DNA of 64,000 bases from NCBI GenBank assembly GCA_963796565.1, contig CAWCMA010000003.1:62001-126000 (forward strand), written 5' to 3'. The notes beneath the pieces are model-generated. The model worked only from the letters and a program-made list of their open reading frames with translations, made no database searches and was not told the DNA's origin. Position 1 is the first letter of the stretch. Each line of letters opens with the position of its first letter. Position numbers and translations under genes: made by a program. Shown piece by piece: positions 9,137 to 17,423 of the stretch. Source of the stretch: JAKAVN01 sp963796565. Lineage in GTDB: Bacteria; Desulfobacterota; Binatia; Binatales; Binataceae.

Positions 9137-10753
9137 TTAGGTGCGTCTGTAATCGAATTGCGGGCTCTGCGGCTGGCCGTACAGTTTGAGCGCGCCGTGT
9201 TCTCCGATCGCGTTGGGGCGCTGGAAGATCCAGTTCTGCCACGCCGAAAGCCGCCCGAAAATCCGCGTCTCCATCGTCTCCGGCCCGGCGAAGCGGATGC
9301 TCGCTTCCATCCCGGTGAGTGCGTCGGGCGAGAGCGAAAGCCGCTCGCTTACCGCCAGGCGCAACTCTTCCTCCCAGTCCAGCTCATCCGGTGCCGCCGT
9401 CACCAGCCCCGCCTCCAGCGCCGCGTCCGCGTCGAACATGTCATCGGCGGCGAGTGCCGCGGCGTGCGCCGGGTCGGCGATGAAACGCGTGCTGAGTCGG
9501 CTTAGCCCGTTGCCCATCGGGAACACGCCGGCGTTGAGCACTCCGGTTGCGATGCGCGCATCGGCGCCCGACTTCATATAGATCCGGTCGGCGGCCAGCG
9601 CGAGCTCGAAGATCGAGCCCGCAAAACATGAGCCCGGTTCGATGATCGCGAAGAAACTCTTGGCCGTGAGGTCGAGGCGCTTGAGTACGCGCTTCATCAG
9701 CAGGAGCGTCTCGTTGATGAACCAGTCGCCACGCCGCTCCCACATCGCATTGTCGAATTCGGCGACGCGATCGAGGTTGCCCGCGGACTTGATCAGCACC
9801 AGCCCGATCTCCGGATAGTTGAAGCGCAGGCGCAACAGCGCGTCGTCGATTTCGCGGAAAAGCCGCAGCGGATAGAAGTCCGCGCCGAGCGTCGCCGCCG
9901 CGGCCGGAATTGCCGGCACGCTTTGCGGGCCCTCGATGAATAGCTCGGCCAGGCGCTGGGTGCGATCGAGATGCAGCGTGAGATGCCGGTAGCGGATTTC
10001 AGTCTCGCTCTCGGCGGGCGCGAGTGCGTCGAGCGCAATCCCGGTCCGCCCTGTCCGCTTGGAATCGACCAGCGACGTGACGCGCTCGGCCACCGCCTCG
10101 TTGAAGCGCGAGCGCGGCGCTACCGCGTCCACCAGGCCCCATTTGACCGCGCGTTCGCCGCGCACGCCCTCGGCCAGCGTGGCGAAGACATCGGCGAGGT
10201 CGCGGCGCACCTTGCGCTTGTCGATCAGGCGGGTGAGGCCGCCGGTGCCCGGCAGCACGCCTAGATAGGCGATCTCGGGCAGGCTCACGGCCGAGCGGCG
10301 ATCGTCGACCAGGATTATCTCCTCGCAGGCGAGTGCCAGTTCGTAGCCGCCGCCGCTGCACGTGCCGTTGAGCGCGGCGACGTAGTGCTGCCCGCTGCTG
10401 GCGCTCGCGTCCTCGATCGCAAGGCGGGTCTCGTTGGTGAACTTGCAGAAATTGACTTTGAAGCCGTGATCGGCCTGCGCGAGCATGAAAATGTTGGCGC
10501 CGGCGCAGAACATCCCTTCGAGTGCGCTATCGATCGTGACCACGCTCACCCCCGGATGCTCGAAGCGCAGGCGGGTCACGGCGTCGGCAAGCTCGATATC
10601 CACCGCGAGGTCGTACGAGTTGAGCTTGAGCGCATAGTCCGGACGCAAACCGCCGGTTTCGTCGACCTTCATCGTCAGCCGGGCGCGGTCGCGCGCGGTT
10701 TCCAATTTCCAGTGCCGGTAGCGGCTCGGGTCGGTCTCGAATTTCACATTCAC
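9137..10753 (-). CDS. boxC: 2,3-Epoxybenzoyl-CoA dihydrolase BoxC
   Basis: 538 residues, a double crotonase-fold protein. It hydrolyses the ring epoxide and releases formate and the 3,4-didehydroadipyl-CoA semialdehyde. The first crotonase half carries FCAGANI near 92-98 and NGTCSGGGYELAL near 129. The second half holds the long substrate-binding segment IIEPGSCFAGSIFELALA near 366. The C-terminus matches BoxC (GALKLYGQPQSPQFDYRRT). Translation starts at GTG 10753, and no in-frame ATG is nearby. A second GTG at 10747 is possible. The upstream gap to boxR (10754-10940) holds a TGCA-N6-TGCA operator. It is co-transcribed with boxB. Confidence 0.95.
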   Translation of the reverse strand: MNVKFETDPSRYRHWKLETARDRARLTMKVDETGGLRPDYALKLNSYDLAVDIELADAVTRLRFEHPGVSVVTIDSALEGMFCAGANIFMLAQADHGFKVNFCKFTNETRLAIEDASASSGQHYVAALNGTCSGGGYELALACEEIILVDDRRSAVSLPEIAYLGVLPGTGGLTRLIDKRKVRRDLADVFATLAEGVRGERAVKWGLVDAVAPRSRFNEAVAERVTSLVDSKRTGRTGIALDALAPAESETEIRYRHLTLHLDRTQRLAELFIEGPQSVPAIPAAAATLGADFYPLRLFREIDDALLRLRFNYPEIGLVLIKSAGNLDRVAEFDNAMWERRGDWFINETLLLMKRVLKRLDLTAKSFFAIIEPGSCFAGSIFELALAADRIYMKSGADARIATGVLNAGVFPMGNGLSRLSTRFIADPAHAAALAADDMFDADAALEAGLVTAAPDELDWEEELRLAVSERLSLSPDALTGMEASIRFAGPETMETRIFGRLSAWQNWIFQRPNAIGEHGALKLYGQPQSPQFDYRRT

Positions 10754-10903
10754 TGAAACATTAGCCTCGCCGCTCCGATGTCGCGGCTTGCGACACTGGA
10801 TTTAGAATGCGCAACTGCTTCGCCATCGCTTTTTATCATTGAGATTGTCCTTGGAGATTGCCTTTGACCGCTCAGGTATTCGCGGTCCCGGCGGGGCGCT
10901 ATG

Positions 10904-10917
10904 TGCAATATAATGCA
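10904..10917. promoter_or_regulatory. BoxR/BzdR-type operator in front of boxCB
   Basis: Sequence TGCA-ATATAA-TGCA. Regulators of the BzdR/BoxR family bind operators built from repeated TGCA with this spacing (recalled from the Azoarcus literature). Read on the minus strand, the spacer supplies a TATATT -10-like hexamer directed at boxC. Occupancy would therefore block initiation about 150 bp before the boxC start. Two further adjacent TGCA words occur at 10947-10954. Confidence 0.6.
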
Positions 10918-10940
10918 GGCGGTGCCATTCATGTCAAGCA

Positions 10941-11930
10941 TCATCTTGCATGCAAAACAGGCCGTTTCAGATTCTCAACCCGCGCGGCGGCGCGCCTCGG
11001 GCGTGCCTTGCGCACCAGTGCCAGGAGCTCACGCAGCGACTGGGCCGTGGTTTTGCCAGCGGTGTTAAGCCGAGCGTCGGCCTTGGAGTAGAGCGCCTCG
11101 CGTTGGGCCAAGATGTGGCGCATGTCCGCCATCGCCTGCTTTACGCCGACGCCGTCGCTCATCCGGTAATCGCCCTGGCGCAGCACCCGCTCCCAGTAAT
11201 CTTGAGGGGAAGCTTGCAGCCAGATCGTGTAGCACGCCTCCAGAAGGCGGTCGAAAGTGGGCAACTCCGAAACCAGGCCGCCACCGGTCGCGATTACAAT
11301 CGGCGTGCGGGTGAGCACGACGCGCTCCAGCGCGCGCCGCTCGTAGCGGCGATACGCGGCCTGTCCCCAGAGGTCGAAAATTTCATTCACGCCCACCGTG
11401 GCTTCGCGCTCGATTTCGCGGCTGAGTTCCACGAATGGCCAACCCAGACGCTTTGCCAGTAAGGTACCGAGGGTACTCTTACCGGCGCCGCGAAGCCCGA
11501 TGAGGGCTAGGCGGTCCGCCCGCGCGGCGTTGTCGCCAAAGCGTTTGGCGAGGATCGCTGCGGCCTCGGTTAACTCCGATGGTTTGAGGCGGCGGAGCCG
11601 CTCGGCGACGAGAGCGTACTCGACCGGCGGCAGCTCTTCGCTCACGAGTTCGGCCAACGGGACGTCGATCGCCGCGGCGACGCGCCGCAGCAGCACGATC
11701 GAGAGGTTGCCGCGGCCGCTCTCGAGTTGCGCGAGATAGCGCTCCGACACGCCGCAGTCATGCGCCAGCATCCGGCGCGTCATCCCATGCCGCGCGCGCG
11801 CGTCGCGCACGCGCTCGCCGAGCAGGCGCAGGTACTCGGCGGGAACGCCATCCAATGACGATGATGCGTCAGCCGGGGCTGCAGTGGCTCTGGATGTCTT
11901 GCGATCGGCGGCTTGCGCGTTCTGATGCAT
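10941..11930 (-). CDS. boxR: BoxR/BzdR-type transcriptional regulator (XRE HTH plus shikimate-kinase-like domain)
   Basis: 329 residues in two domains. An XRE helix-turn-helix spans about 35-96 (MTRRMLAHDCGVSERYLAQL is its recognition region). A shikimate-kinase-like domain spans about 140-310, with the P-loop GLRGAGKST at 145-153. That arrangement defines the benzoyl-CoA-responsive repressors BzdR and BoxR, in which the kinase-like domain senses the CoA ester. It sits upstream of boxC on the same strand, 187 bp away. The annotated ATG 11930 lies inside a TGCA-N6-TGCA box that also contains TATAAT. The true start may therefore be downstream, because the first 25 residues are low-complexity and not part of the HTH. 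Confidence 0.93.
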   Translation of the reverse strand: MHQNAQAADRKTSRATAAPADASSSLDGVPAEYLRLLGERVRDARARHGMTRRMLAHDCGVSERYLAQLESGRGNLSIVLLRRVAAAIDVPLAELVSEELPPVEYALVAERLRRLKPSELTEAAAILAKRFGDNAARADRLALIGLRGAGKSTLGTLLAKRLGWPFVELSREIEREATVGVNEIFDLWGQAAYRRYERRALERVVLTRTPIVIATGGGLVSELPTFDRLLEACYTIWLQASPQDYWERVLRQGDYRMSDGVGVKQAMADMRHILAQREALYSKADARLNTAGKTTAQSLRELLALVRKARPRRAAARVENLKRPVLHAR

Positions 11931-11939
11931 TATAGTGCA
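11926..11939. promoter_or_regulatory. BoxR-type operator overlapping the boxR start codon
   Basis: The minus strand reads TGCA-CTATAA-TGCA, the same TGCA-N6-TGCA architecture and spacing as at 10904. A perfect TATAAT occupies the spacer and first bases of the second TGCA. The presumed boxR ATG (11928-11930) overlaps it. This suggests autoregulation. Confidence 0.6.
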
Positions 11940-12028
11940 TCACGCTACCTCGAATCGGATGGGCAGGCAACTACGCCGGCAATTGGCGCGTCGCCCGCCA
12001 AGGCGGGTTTTGAAAAAAGAGGCGGAAA

Positions 12029-13147
12029 TCAGATGTGGTAGAAGTTGCGCGCGTTGGTTTGGAGAATCTTGTCGACCGAGGCCTTGGGCAGCGACGCCAA
12101 CAGCTTGCGCACCTTTTCGACCGGGCGCACGAAACCCTCGGCGTGCGGGTAGTCCGAGCCGATGAAGAAACGATCGTCGCCGACGAACTGCACGATGTAG
12201 GGGAACATCCGCTCCTCGGGATCGGCGCTGATCCAGATGTTGCGATGGAAGTACTCCTCGGCCGAGCGCTTCATCTGGGAGGTGTGGCCCATGTACGAGT
12301 AGCGATAGTCCAGGCGCTCGATCCATTCGCCCACCCATCCGACCATAGCCTCGACCGTCGCGACCCGAAGCGTGGGGAAGCGCTCGAATACGCCGTCGAC
12401 CACCATCGTGGTCAGCGCCATCCGCGGGTCCTGGATGATGCTCATGGTGAAGTACATCAGGCCCGGCTTGGGATCCTTGTACCAGGCGCTGCCGGTATAA
12501 TTGCGCTGCGAGACCAGGTGGATACCGACCGCGAGGTCGAGCGACTCGGCCGCCGCCCATACCGGATCGAATTCGGGATGGCCGAAGCTGTGGCCGCGTA
12601 CGGGCGCGGAGGAGACGAAGATGGAGTGTGCGCCGAGCTTCGCGACCCGCTCCATCTCGCGCACGGCGAGTTCGGGATCGCGAATCGAGATGTGCGCGGC
12701 GGGAAACAGGCGATCCTTGTGCGAGGCGACCAACTCGAACGCCCAGGTGTTGTAGGCGCGGCAGAGCGCGTCGGCGAGCGCAGGGTCGTCGACCTCGCCC
12801 TCCCACACGATGCCGAGGCTCGGGTAGAGCACCTGCTTGTCGAAACCCTCCTCGTCGAGGAAGCGCACGCGCGCGTCCATGTCCTGCCATTGCTGGCTGT
12901 AGCCGAGGTAACGGTCGAAGTTGCCGACGTTGAGTCCCTGCTCCTTCTCCCCGTAAGCCACAAGGAGGCCCATTATCTGGTCGACGTCGCGCAGCTTGAG
13001 CGGTTTGCCGTCGGCGAGCATGGTGGCCTTGCCGCTTTCGGGGTCGCGGATCATCTTTATCGTGCGCTCGCGAAAGGCGGGGTCGATGTAGCGCTCGAAC
13101 AGATCCATCGGTTCCATGAAGTGACTGTCACCATCGATCGCTTTCAT
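12029..13147 (-). CDS. Family-2 amidohydrolase (PF04909-like metal-dependent hydrolase)
   Basis: 372 residues, TIM-barrel amidohydrolase related to ACMSD-type decarboxylases. The N-terminus is DGDSHFMEPMDLFERY, the reduced metal motif (D-x-H) seen in this subfamily in place of HxH. The C-terminal metal/catalytic signature is GSDYPHAEG near 325. The start ATG 13147 has GGAGG 8 nt upstream. These proteins hydrolyse or decarboxylate small cyclic substrates, and the substrate here is unknown. It lies upstream of boxR on the same strand with a 98-bp gap that holds the boxR operator, so independent transcription is likely. A second member occurs at 53751. Confidence 0.82.
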   Translation of the reverse strand: MKAIDGDSHFMEPMDLFERYIDPAFRERTIKMIRDPESGKATMLADGKPLKLRDVDQIMGLLVAYGEKEQGLNVGNFDRYLGYSQQWQDMDARVRFLDEEGFDKQVLYPSLGIVWEGEVDDPALADALCRAYNTWAFELVASHKDRLFPAAHISIRDPELAVREMERVAKLGAHSIFVSSAPVRGHSFGHPEFDPVWAAAESLDLAVGIHLVSQRNYTGSAWYKDPKPGLMYFTMSIIQDPRMALTTMVVDGVFERFPTLRVATVEAMVGWVGEWIERLDYRYSYMGHTSQMKRSAEEYFHRNIWISADPEERMFPYIVQFVGDDRFFIGSDYPHAEGFVRPVEKVRKLLASLPKASVDKILQTNARNFYHI

Positions 13148-13399
13148 CGCCTTGGCCTCCGCGCAGCGTTTTTCGCGTCGTCACTGACCGGCGCGTCTCA
13201 GGGATTTTCTCCTAGCAGAGTTTGGCGCGCGCGCACAGCGAGCCAGACCACGCGACGCCGCGGCGATTGCCTCGGCGGCTTTCTCAAAGCGGGGGCGACG
13301 GGATTATAATCGCGCCGCGCCCGCGGCATCGGTGATATCCGACAACGCGGCGTGCGCTGCGGTTTACGTGAGGCGCGATTCGTAAGGAGGGACCATCAG

Positions 13400-14146
13400 A
13401 TGCGCGGACTAAGCGACAAGGTCGCATTCGTGACCGGGGCGGGGCGCGGAATCGGACGGGGAATTGCACAGCGCCTGCGCGAGGAAGGATGCAAGGTCGC
13501 GCTCGCCGACCTCGACCAGGCTGGCGCGGAAGCCGCGGCAAATGAGATCGGCGGCGGCGCGATAGGACTTGCGATCGACGTAGCCAAGCTCGCCAGCGCG
13601 CGAGCGGCGGTGGCCGAGGCCGAACGGCGGCTGGGACCGATCGACATCCTGGTCAACAACGCGGGATGGGACAAGGTCGAGCCGTTCCTGCAGAACAGCG
13701 AGGAGACCTGGGACAAGGTGCTGGCGATCGATCTGCGCGGACCGATCAACTGCTGCCGCGCGGTACTCGATTCGATGATCGCGCGCGGGCGTGGACGAAT
13801 CGTGTCGATAAGCTCGGACGCGGGCCGCGTCGGCTCGAGCGGCGAGGCGGTCTACTCGGGCGCCAAGGGCGGCGTGATCGCGTTCAGCAAGACGCTGGCG
13901 CGCGAGATGGCGCGGCACGGTATCAACGTCAACTGCGTGTGCCCGGGGCCGACCGAAACGCCGATGCTCCAGGAACTGGCGGCGCACAATCCCAAGCTGC
14001 ACGAGGCACTGCGGCGTGCGGTGCCGATGCGCCGGTTGGGCGAGCCGGCGGATATCGCGGCGGCGGTGGCGTTCCTGGCCTCCGACGACGGTTCGTATAT
14101 TACCGGACAGGCGCTTTCGGTGAGCGGCGGGCTGACGATGGTTTAG
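13400..14146 (+). CDS. badH: BadH-like short-chain dehydrogenase (2-hydroxycyclohexanecarboxyl-CoA dehydrogenase type)
   Basis: 248 residues, classical SDR. The NAD-binding loop is TGAGRGIG (about 12-19), NNAG is near 85, and the catalytic Ser-Tyr-Lys appears in SISSDAGRVGSSGEAVYSGAKGG near 135-157. NNAGWDKVEPF and the SDAGRVGS segment are hallmarks of BadH. That enzyme oxidises 2-hydroxycyclohexanecarboxyl-CoA in alicyclic acid degradation. AAGGAGG at 13384-13390 fixes the start at ATG 13400. A further in-frame ATG-less extension to 13352 is ignored. Another beta-hydroxyacyl-CoA dehydrogenase role is possible. It is followed by a 14-bp tandem repeat and, 700 bp later, an enoyl-CoA hydratase that could act in the same route. 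Confidence 0.8.
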   Translation: MRGLSDKVAFVTGAGRGIGRGIAQRLREEGCKVALADLDQAGAEAAANEIGGGAIGLAIDVAKLASARAAVAEAERRLGPIDILVNNAGWDKVEPFLQNSEETWDKVLAIDLRGPINCCRAVLDSMIARGRGRIVSISSDAGRVGSSGEAVYSGAKGGVIAFSKTLAREMARHGINVNCVCPGPTETPMLQELAAHNPKLHEALRRAVPMRRLGEPADIAAAVAFLASDDGSYITGQALSVSGGLTMV

Positions 14147-14175
14147 GCGGCACGCCGCGCGGAGGACGGACAATC

Positions 14176-14242
14176 GGCAAAACTCGCGCGGCAAAACTCG
14201 CGCGGCAAAACTCGCGCGGCAAAACTCGCGCGGCAAAACTCG
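14176..14242. repeat. 14-bp tandem repeat, 4.8 copies, after the badH stop
   Basis: Unit GGCAAAACTCGCGC repeated four times exactly plus an 11-nt partial copy. It begins 30 bp after the SDR stop codon. No spacers are present, so it is not CRISPR. The period is the same as in the repeats at 34353 and 41587. Confidence 0.97.
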
Positions 14243-14423
14243 TAGTGATGTGACGCACGCGAGGGCGTCACGCCGCCCTCCTTATAGCCTCCAACCCCTC
14301 CCAAATTTAGCCCCTAGCTCGACCAGAGAGCCACGAAAGCCCTCTCTGCCACCCTCCTCATAAATTTTAAACTTCAGCCTGGCATTTCGCGTACTATGCA
14401 GAGTCATATAAGGAGGACTGAAT

Positions 14424-14621
14424 ATGCGTCGAATCGAAATTATCGTGATCGCCATGCTCGCAATGCTGGTCGGATGCACCTCCACGCCGGGACGTACTTC
14501 GGACGCCCCTCAGAGCCAGAGCATGCGACCGATGTTCGAACAGATGCCCGGCAATTTCACCAACCCGCCGGCGGGGGTTCCGGATGCCACGCCAACATCA
14601 GCGGCCGACGCGAACCAGTAG
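14424..14621 (+). CDS. Small lipoprotein of unknown function
   Basis: 65 residues. A short basic start (MRRIEIIV) and hydrophobic stretch lead to the lipobox LVGC at residues 15-18, so Cys18 is the lipidation site. The mature part is about 47 residues, rich in Pro, Ser, Thr and Gln, with no recognisable domain. AAGGAGG at 14410-14416, 7 nt before ATG, is one of the strongest ribosome-binding sites in the window, which supports a real gene. It is probably tethered to the inner or outer membrane. It stands alone between the SDR and the enoyl-CoA hydratase. Confidence 0.75.
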   Translation: MRRIEIIVIAMLAMLVGCTSTPGRTSDAPQSQSMRPMFEQMPGNFTNPPAGVPDATPTSAADANQ

Positions 14622-14857
14622 GGAAGCGTAGAAACTGGCGGAACTTGAAAGAACCAAAGGGAGAGGCGCGCTGCCCCCAAGCTCTTCGAAGAGATCGTGC
14701 GTCCTTCGGAGAGTGTGCGGTAGGTTGCGCTGAAGTCTTGACGCACTCCCTTATGCGCGCGATTGTCCAACCGGCTGAAAAAGGTTCATTCGCAAGGAAA
14801 TACATGTGAATGAACGGGTTCTTTCACTTCTAAAGGGAACCGGAGAAAGGGCGGAAA

Positions 14858-15641
14858 ATGGCGTACCAGACCTTGCAATACGAATGCGCTGGCGGGATTG
14901 CGACCGTTCGCTTTAACCGGCCGCGCAAGCTTAACGCCGATCAACCCCGAGATGATCGAAGACCTGCGCAAGCTCGTCATCGATGTGCGCGCCGACCCGG
15001 AGGCGCGCGTGGTGATCTTTACCGGTAACGGGCGCGCGTTCTGCGCCGGCGCCGATATTGCGGCGCTGACCAAGGTCGGCGGCCCCCCCGACTTCATGAG
15101 CTTTATCGAAAGCGTGCAGACCGCCTTCAACGCCATCGAGGATCTCGACCGCCCGACGATCGCGGCGATCAATGGAATCGCATACGGAGGCGGATGCGAG
15201 ATTTCGCTGTGCTGCGACTTCCGCATCATCGCCGAGGACACAAGTATCGGCGTGCCCGAGATAAAGATCGGGCTGCTGCCGGGCGCCGGCGGGACGCAGC
15301 GGCTTCCGCGGATGCTGCCGACGGCGATCGCCAAGCAGATGATCTATACGGGCGAGCCGTTGACCGCTCAGCAGGCCTTGCATCACGGGCTCGTCAACGA
15401 GATTGCGCCCGCGGGGCAGGCGCTGGAGGTCGCCCTCCAGTGGGCGCGCAAGCTGCTCAAGCTGCCGCCGGTGGGACTGCGATGCGGGAAGCTGCTGGTC
15501 GATATCGCACAAAACGGAGGCCTCAAGACTGGTATCGAAGCTGAGCGGCAGGCGATGGGACTCCTGTATGCGACCGAGGACCGCAAGGAAGGGTTGGCCG
15601 CGTTCCTCGAGCGTCGCGAGGCGAAGTTCAGCGGACGCTAA
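14858..15641 (+). CDS. Enoyl-CoA hydratase/isomerase, frameshifted near codon 27
   Basis: The gene starts at ATG 14858 with GGAG and AAAGGG upstream and reads MAYQTLQYECAGGIATVRF, then NRPRKLNA. Then one extra base within 14936-14940 throws it out of frame. The downstream frame resumes exactly in register with the family (INPEMIEDLRKLV) and runs to 15641. Removing one base restores a 260-residue crotonase. It has the oxyanion segments FCAGADI and GIAYGGGCEISL and the catalytic PEIKIGLLPGAGGTQR. The extra base may be C in GCC. It is either a recent inactivating indel or an assembly error. It would hydrate an enoyl-CoA. Proximity to the BadH-like gene suggests an alicyclic or beta-oxidation substrate. 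Confidence 0.85.
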
Positions 15642-16204
15642 AATGCCCGGAATTTGGACTGTTTCCGACGTTGATGAGGGCGAAACGAGCGGATGTCTGT
15701 TGCCGATCACTTAATCCTGGCAATCCGATCACTTGAATCTGGCAATCGCATCGCTGAAGCGAGCGTAGGTGTGCTTACGCGGCCAGTGAACACTCTGTAA
15801 ACGGCGCAAAATGGGTCGCTAAAACGGCCAGAAACCATTAGCGCAGCTAATATCTAAGCGGTCCCACTTCGGAGCGCGTTGAACGAGCCTAAATGGCGGA
15901 TAAACGTCCATTTATTATAGCTTTTCACCTGCTTCAGTCCGCCACGATTACCAGAATCAGGTGATCATCTCGACGGTTTAGCGTGCATTAGCATAAGCCA
16001 AAACCGATCGCTAGATTCTGGTAATCGGTCCCACTTTCGGATGCGCCCTGAGACCGCGCCGAGTTGGGGCCCGAAGCGAAATTGTTGAGCACTGTCAGTG
16101 ACTTTTTCGGTCCCGCCTGATCCCCGATAATCCCGCCTGGTCCCGCCAGAATTGCCCGCACGTTCTGCCAGAATCTCGCGATCAAGAACAATGTCTCGCG
16201 AGTC
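15642..16204. other. Gene-free, repeat-bearing scar region
   Basis: No convincing coding sequence is present. The base composition is clearly more AT-rich than the flanking genes, including TTTATTATAGC near 15910. It contains four related 20-bp words (described separately). It also has two copies of a GGTCCCACTT(T)CGG sequence after 15860 and after 16026. The short minus-strand frames between 15965 and 16359 have no family features. The region looks like the remnant of a lost mobile element. Confidence 0.5.
15706..16026. repeat. Four degenerate 20-bp repeats, three direct and one in mixed array
   Basis: ATCACTTAATCCTGGCAATC (15706-15725) and ATCACTTGAATCTGGCAATC (15728-15747) are a 22-bp-period tandem pair with 3 mismatches. 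Their relative appears as the reverse complement of 15946-15965 (GATTACCAGAATCAGGTGAT) and again in direct sense at 16007-16026. Matches are 16-17 of 20. Such clusters often mark transposase-binding ends of an insertion sequence, but no transposase is left. Confidence 0.6.
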
Positions 16205-16233
16205 TTGACATAGAAACGGATTGTTCGTATATG
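16205..16233 (+). promoter_or_regulatory. Sigma-70 promoter of the diiron-protein gene
   Basis: A perfect TTGACA at 16205-16210 is followed, 17 bp later, by TATATG at 16228-16233. The ATG of the diiron protein is 71 bp downstream of the -10. An inverted repeat begins directly after the -10. Confidence 0.6.
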
Positions 16234-16234
16234 T

Positions 16235-16252
16235 AGCAAACAAGCGTTTGCT
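16235..16252. promoter_or_regulatory. TetR-type operator overlapping the transcription start
   Basis: The inverted repeat AGCAAAC-aagc-GTTTGCT has 7-bp arms and lies immediately downstream of the -10 hexamer. A bound repressor would block initiation. Size and symmetry suit a TetR dimer, and the TetR gene at 17424 is the obvious candidate. Confidence 0.55.
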
Positions 16253-16303
16253 TTAGCGAGCGGGATGCCTGCTCGGCGACCCGTATCCAGAGGAGTTTCG
16301 AAC

Positions 16304-17329
16304 ATGGCGCAGATGACGACCGAGACGTGGCACGCGATCCCCAGCTCCATCGATACCATCTACCAGCGCGACTACGAAGTCCACGCGCCGGACATGCGCC
16401 GGCTCTACGAGAACGCCAAGCGTGATCAGTGGAACGTCTCGCGTGACATCGACTGGAGCGCGCCGATCGACCCGAATCGCGGCGTGTTACACGACGGCCT
16501 GATTGATGCCTATGGCAGTTCCTACTGGGAAAAACTCGACGCGAAGCAGCGGCGCGAACTCAATATCGAGTTTTCGGCTTGGCGGCTTTCGCAGCTATTG
16601 CATGGCGAGTCGGGCGCGATGATCGCGTGCAGCCAGCTGGTCCAGATGGTGCCGACTACCGACGCGAAATTCTTCATGACCACGCAGGTGGTCGACGAAG
16701 CGCGCCACGCCGAAGTGCTCGCGCGCTACATCAAGGAGAAGCTGGGCAACAAGGTCTACCCGATGACCACCAACCTCAAGTCGCTGTTCGATCAACTGAT
16801 CGGGAGCAGCAAGTGGTACATCAAGACGATCGGCTTGCAACTCGTCGCCGAGACGCTCGCGGTTTCGCTGTTCCGGATGCTCGGCGAGAGCGCGCAGGAT
16901 CCGCTACTGAGCGTCATCTGCCGCAAGATACTGAGCGATGAGTCGCGTCACATGGGGTTCTCGGTGTTGAGCTTGCCCGAGCAGATCGAGCAACTCGGCG
17001 AGACCGAGCGCCACGAGGTCGAAGACTTCACCAAGGAGGCGCTGAGACTGGTGATGAGCGGCCAATTCCCGCGCGCCGCGTACGAAGCGGTAGGCTTCAA
17101 CAAGGCCGAGGTCGACGGGATTCAGCGCTATCGGCTCGAGGTCGCCAAGGGCACCGAGCAGGCGATGTTCCGCCAGCTCTTCCGCCGCGACATGCATCAG
17201 CAGGTCGTAGCCAACATGGACAAGGTGGGGCTGCTCAACGATCGCATCAAGTCGCATCTCAGCGATCTCGGGTTCGACCCCAACGCCGACGGCCGCAACT
17301 ACAACCAAGGCGCTGCGGCGGCCGGCTGA
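16304..17329 (+). CDS. Ferritin-like diiron protein (R2/oxygenase-like)
   Basis: 341 residues, mostly helical. It shows two EXXH iron-binding motifs, DEARH near 140 and DESRH near 213. Matching upstream Glu residues sit in helices around HGESGAM and ETLAV. This is the four-helix diiron core of ferritin-like oxygenases and ribonucleotide reductase R2 relatives. The product may be an oxygenase or N-oxygenase (AurF-like), but the substrate cannot be read from sequence. ATG 16304 follows AGGAG by 8 nt. The upstream in-frame codons from 16265 are not used. It has its own TTGACA promoter and operator. A hairpin and a TetR gene follow, probably in the same regulatory unit. Confidence 0.75.
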   Translation: MAQMTTETWHAIPSSIDTIYQRDYEVHAPDMRRLYENAKRDQWNVSRDIDWSAPIDPNRGVLHDGLIDAYGSSYWEKLDAKQRRELNIEFSAWRLSQLLHGESGAMIACSQLVQMVPTTDAKFFMTTQVVDEARHAEVLARYIKEKLGNKVYPMTTNLKSLFDQLIGSSKWYIKTIGLQLVAETLAVSLFRMLGESAQDPLLSVICRKILSDESRHMGFSVLSLPEQIEQLGETERHEVEDFTKEALRLVMSGQFPRAAYEAVGFNKAEVDGIQRYRLEVAKGTEQAMFRQLFRRDMHQQVVANMDKVGLLNDRIKSHLSDLGFDPNADGRNYNQGAAAAG

Positions 17330-17342
17330 GGCGGCTATCAAG

Positions 17343-17360
17343 CGCGGCCCTTGGGCCGCG
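17343..17360. terminator. 8-bp GC hairpin between the diiron and TetR genes
   Basis: CGCGGCCC-TT-GGGCCGCG, a perfect 8-bp stem 14 bp after the stop. A and G follow instead of a T-run, so it may only attenuate read-through into the TetR gene. Confidence 0.4.
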
Positions 17361-17423
17361 AAACGGTTGCGGGGTTGCCCGGGGAATGTCCGTCGACGGA
17401 GCCGGCGTCAGAGCTGGCGATAA

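Noticed and set aside
14176..14242. Tandem repeat as a CRISPR array
   Set aside because: The 14-bp units are directly adjacent without spacers, and no cas gene is nearby.
15965..16359. Overlapping minus-strand frames in the repeat scar
   Set aside because: They overlap the degenerate repeats and the diiron promoter, with no ribosome-binding site or recognisable protein features.
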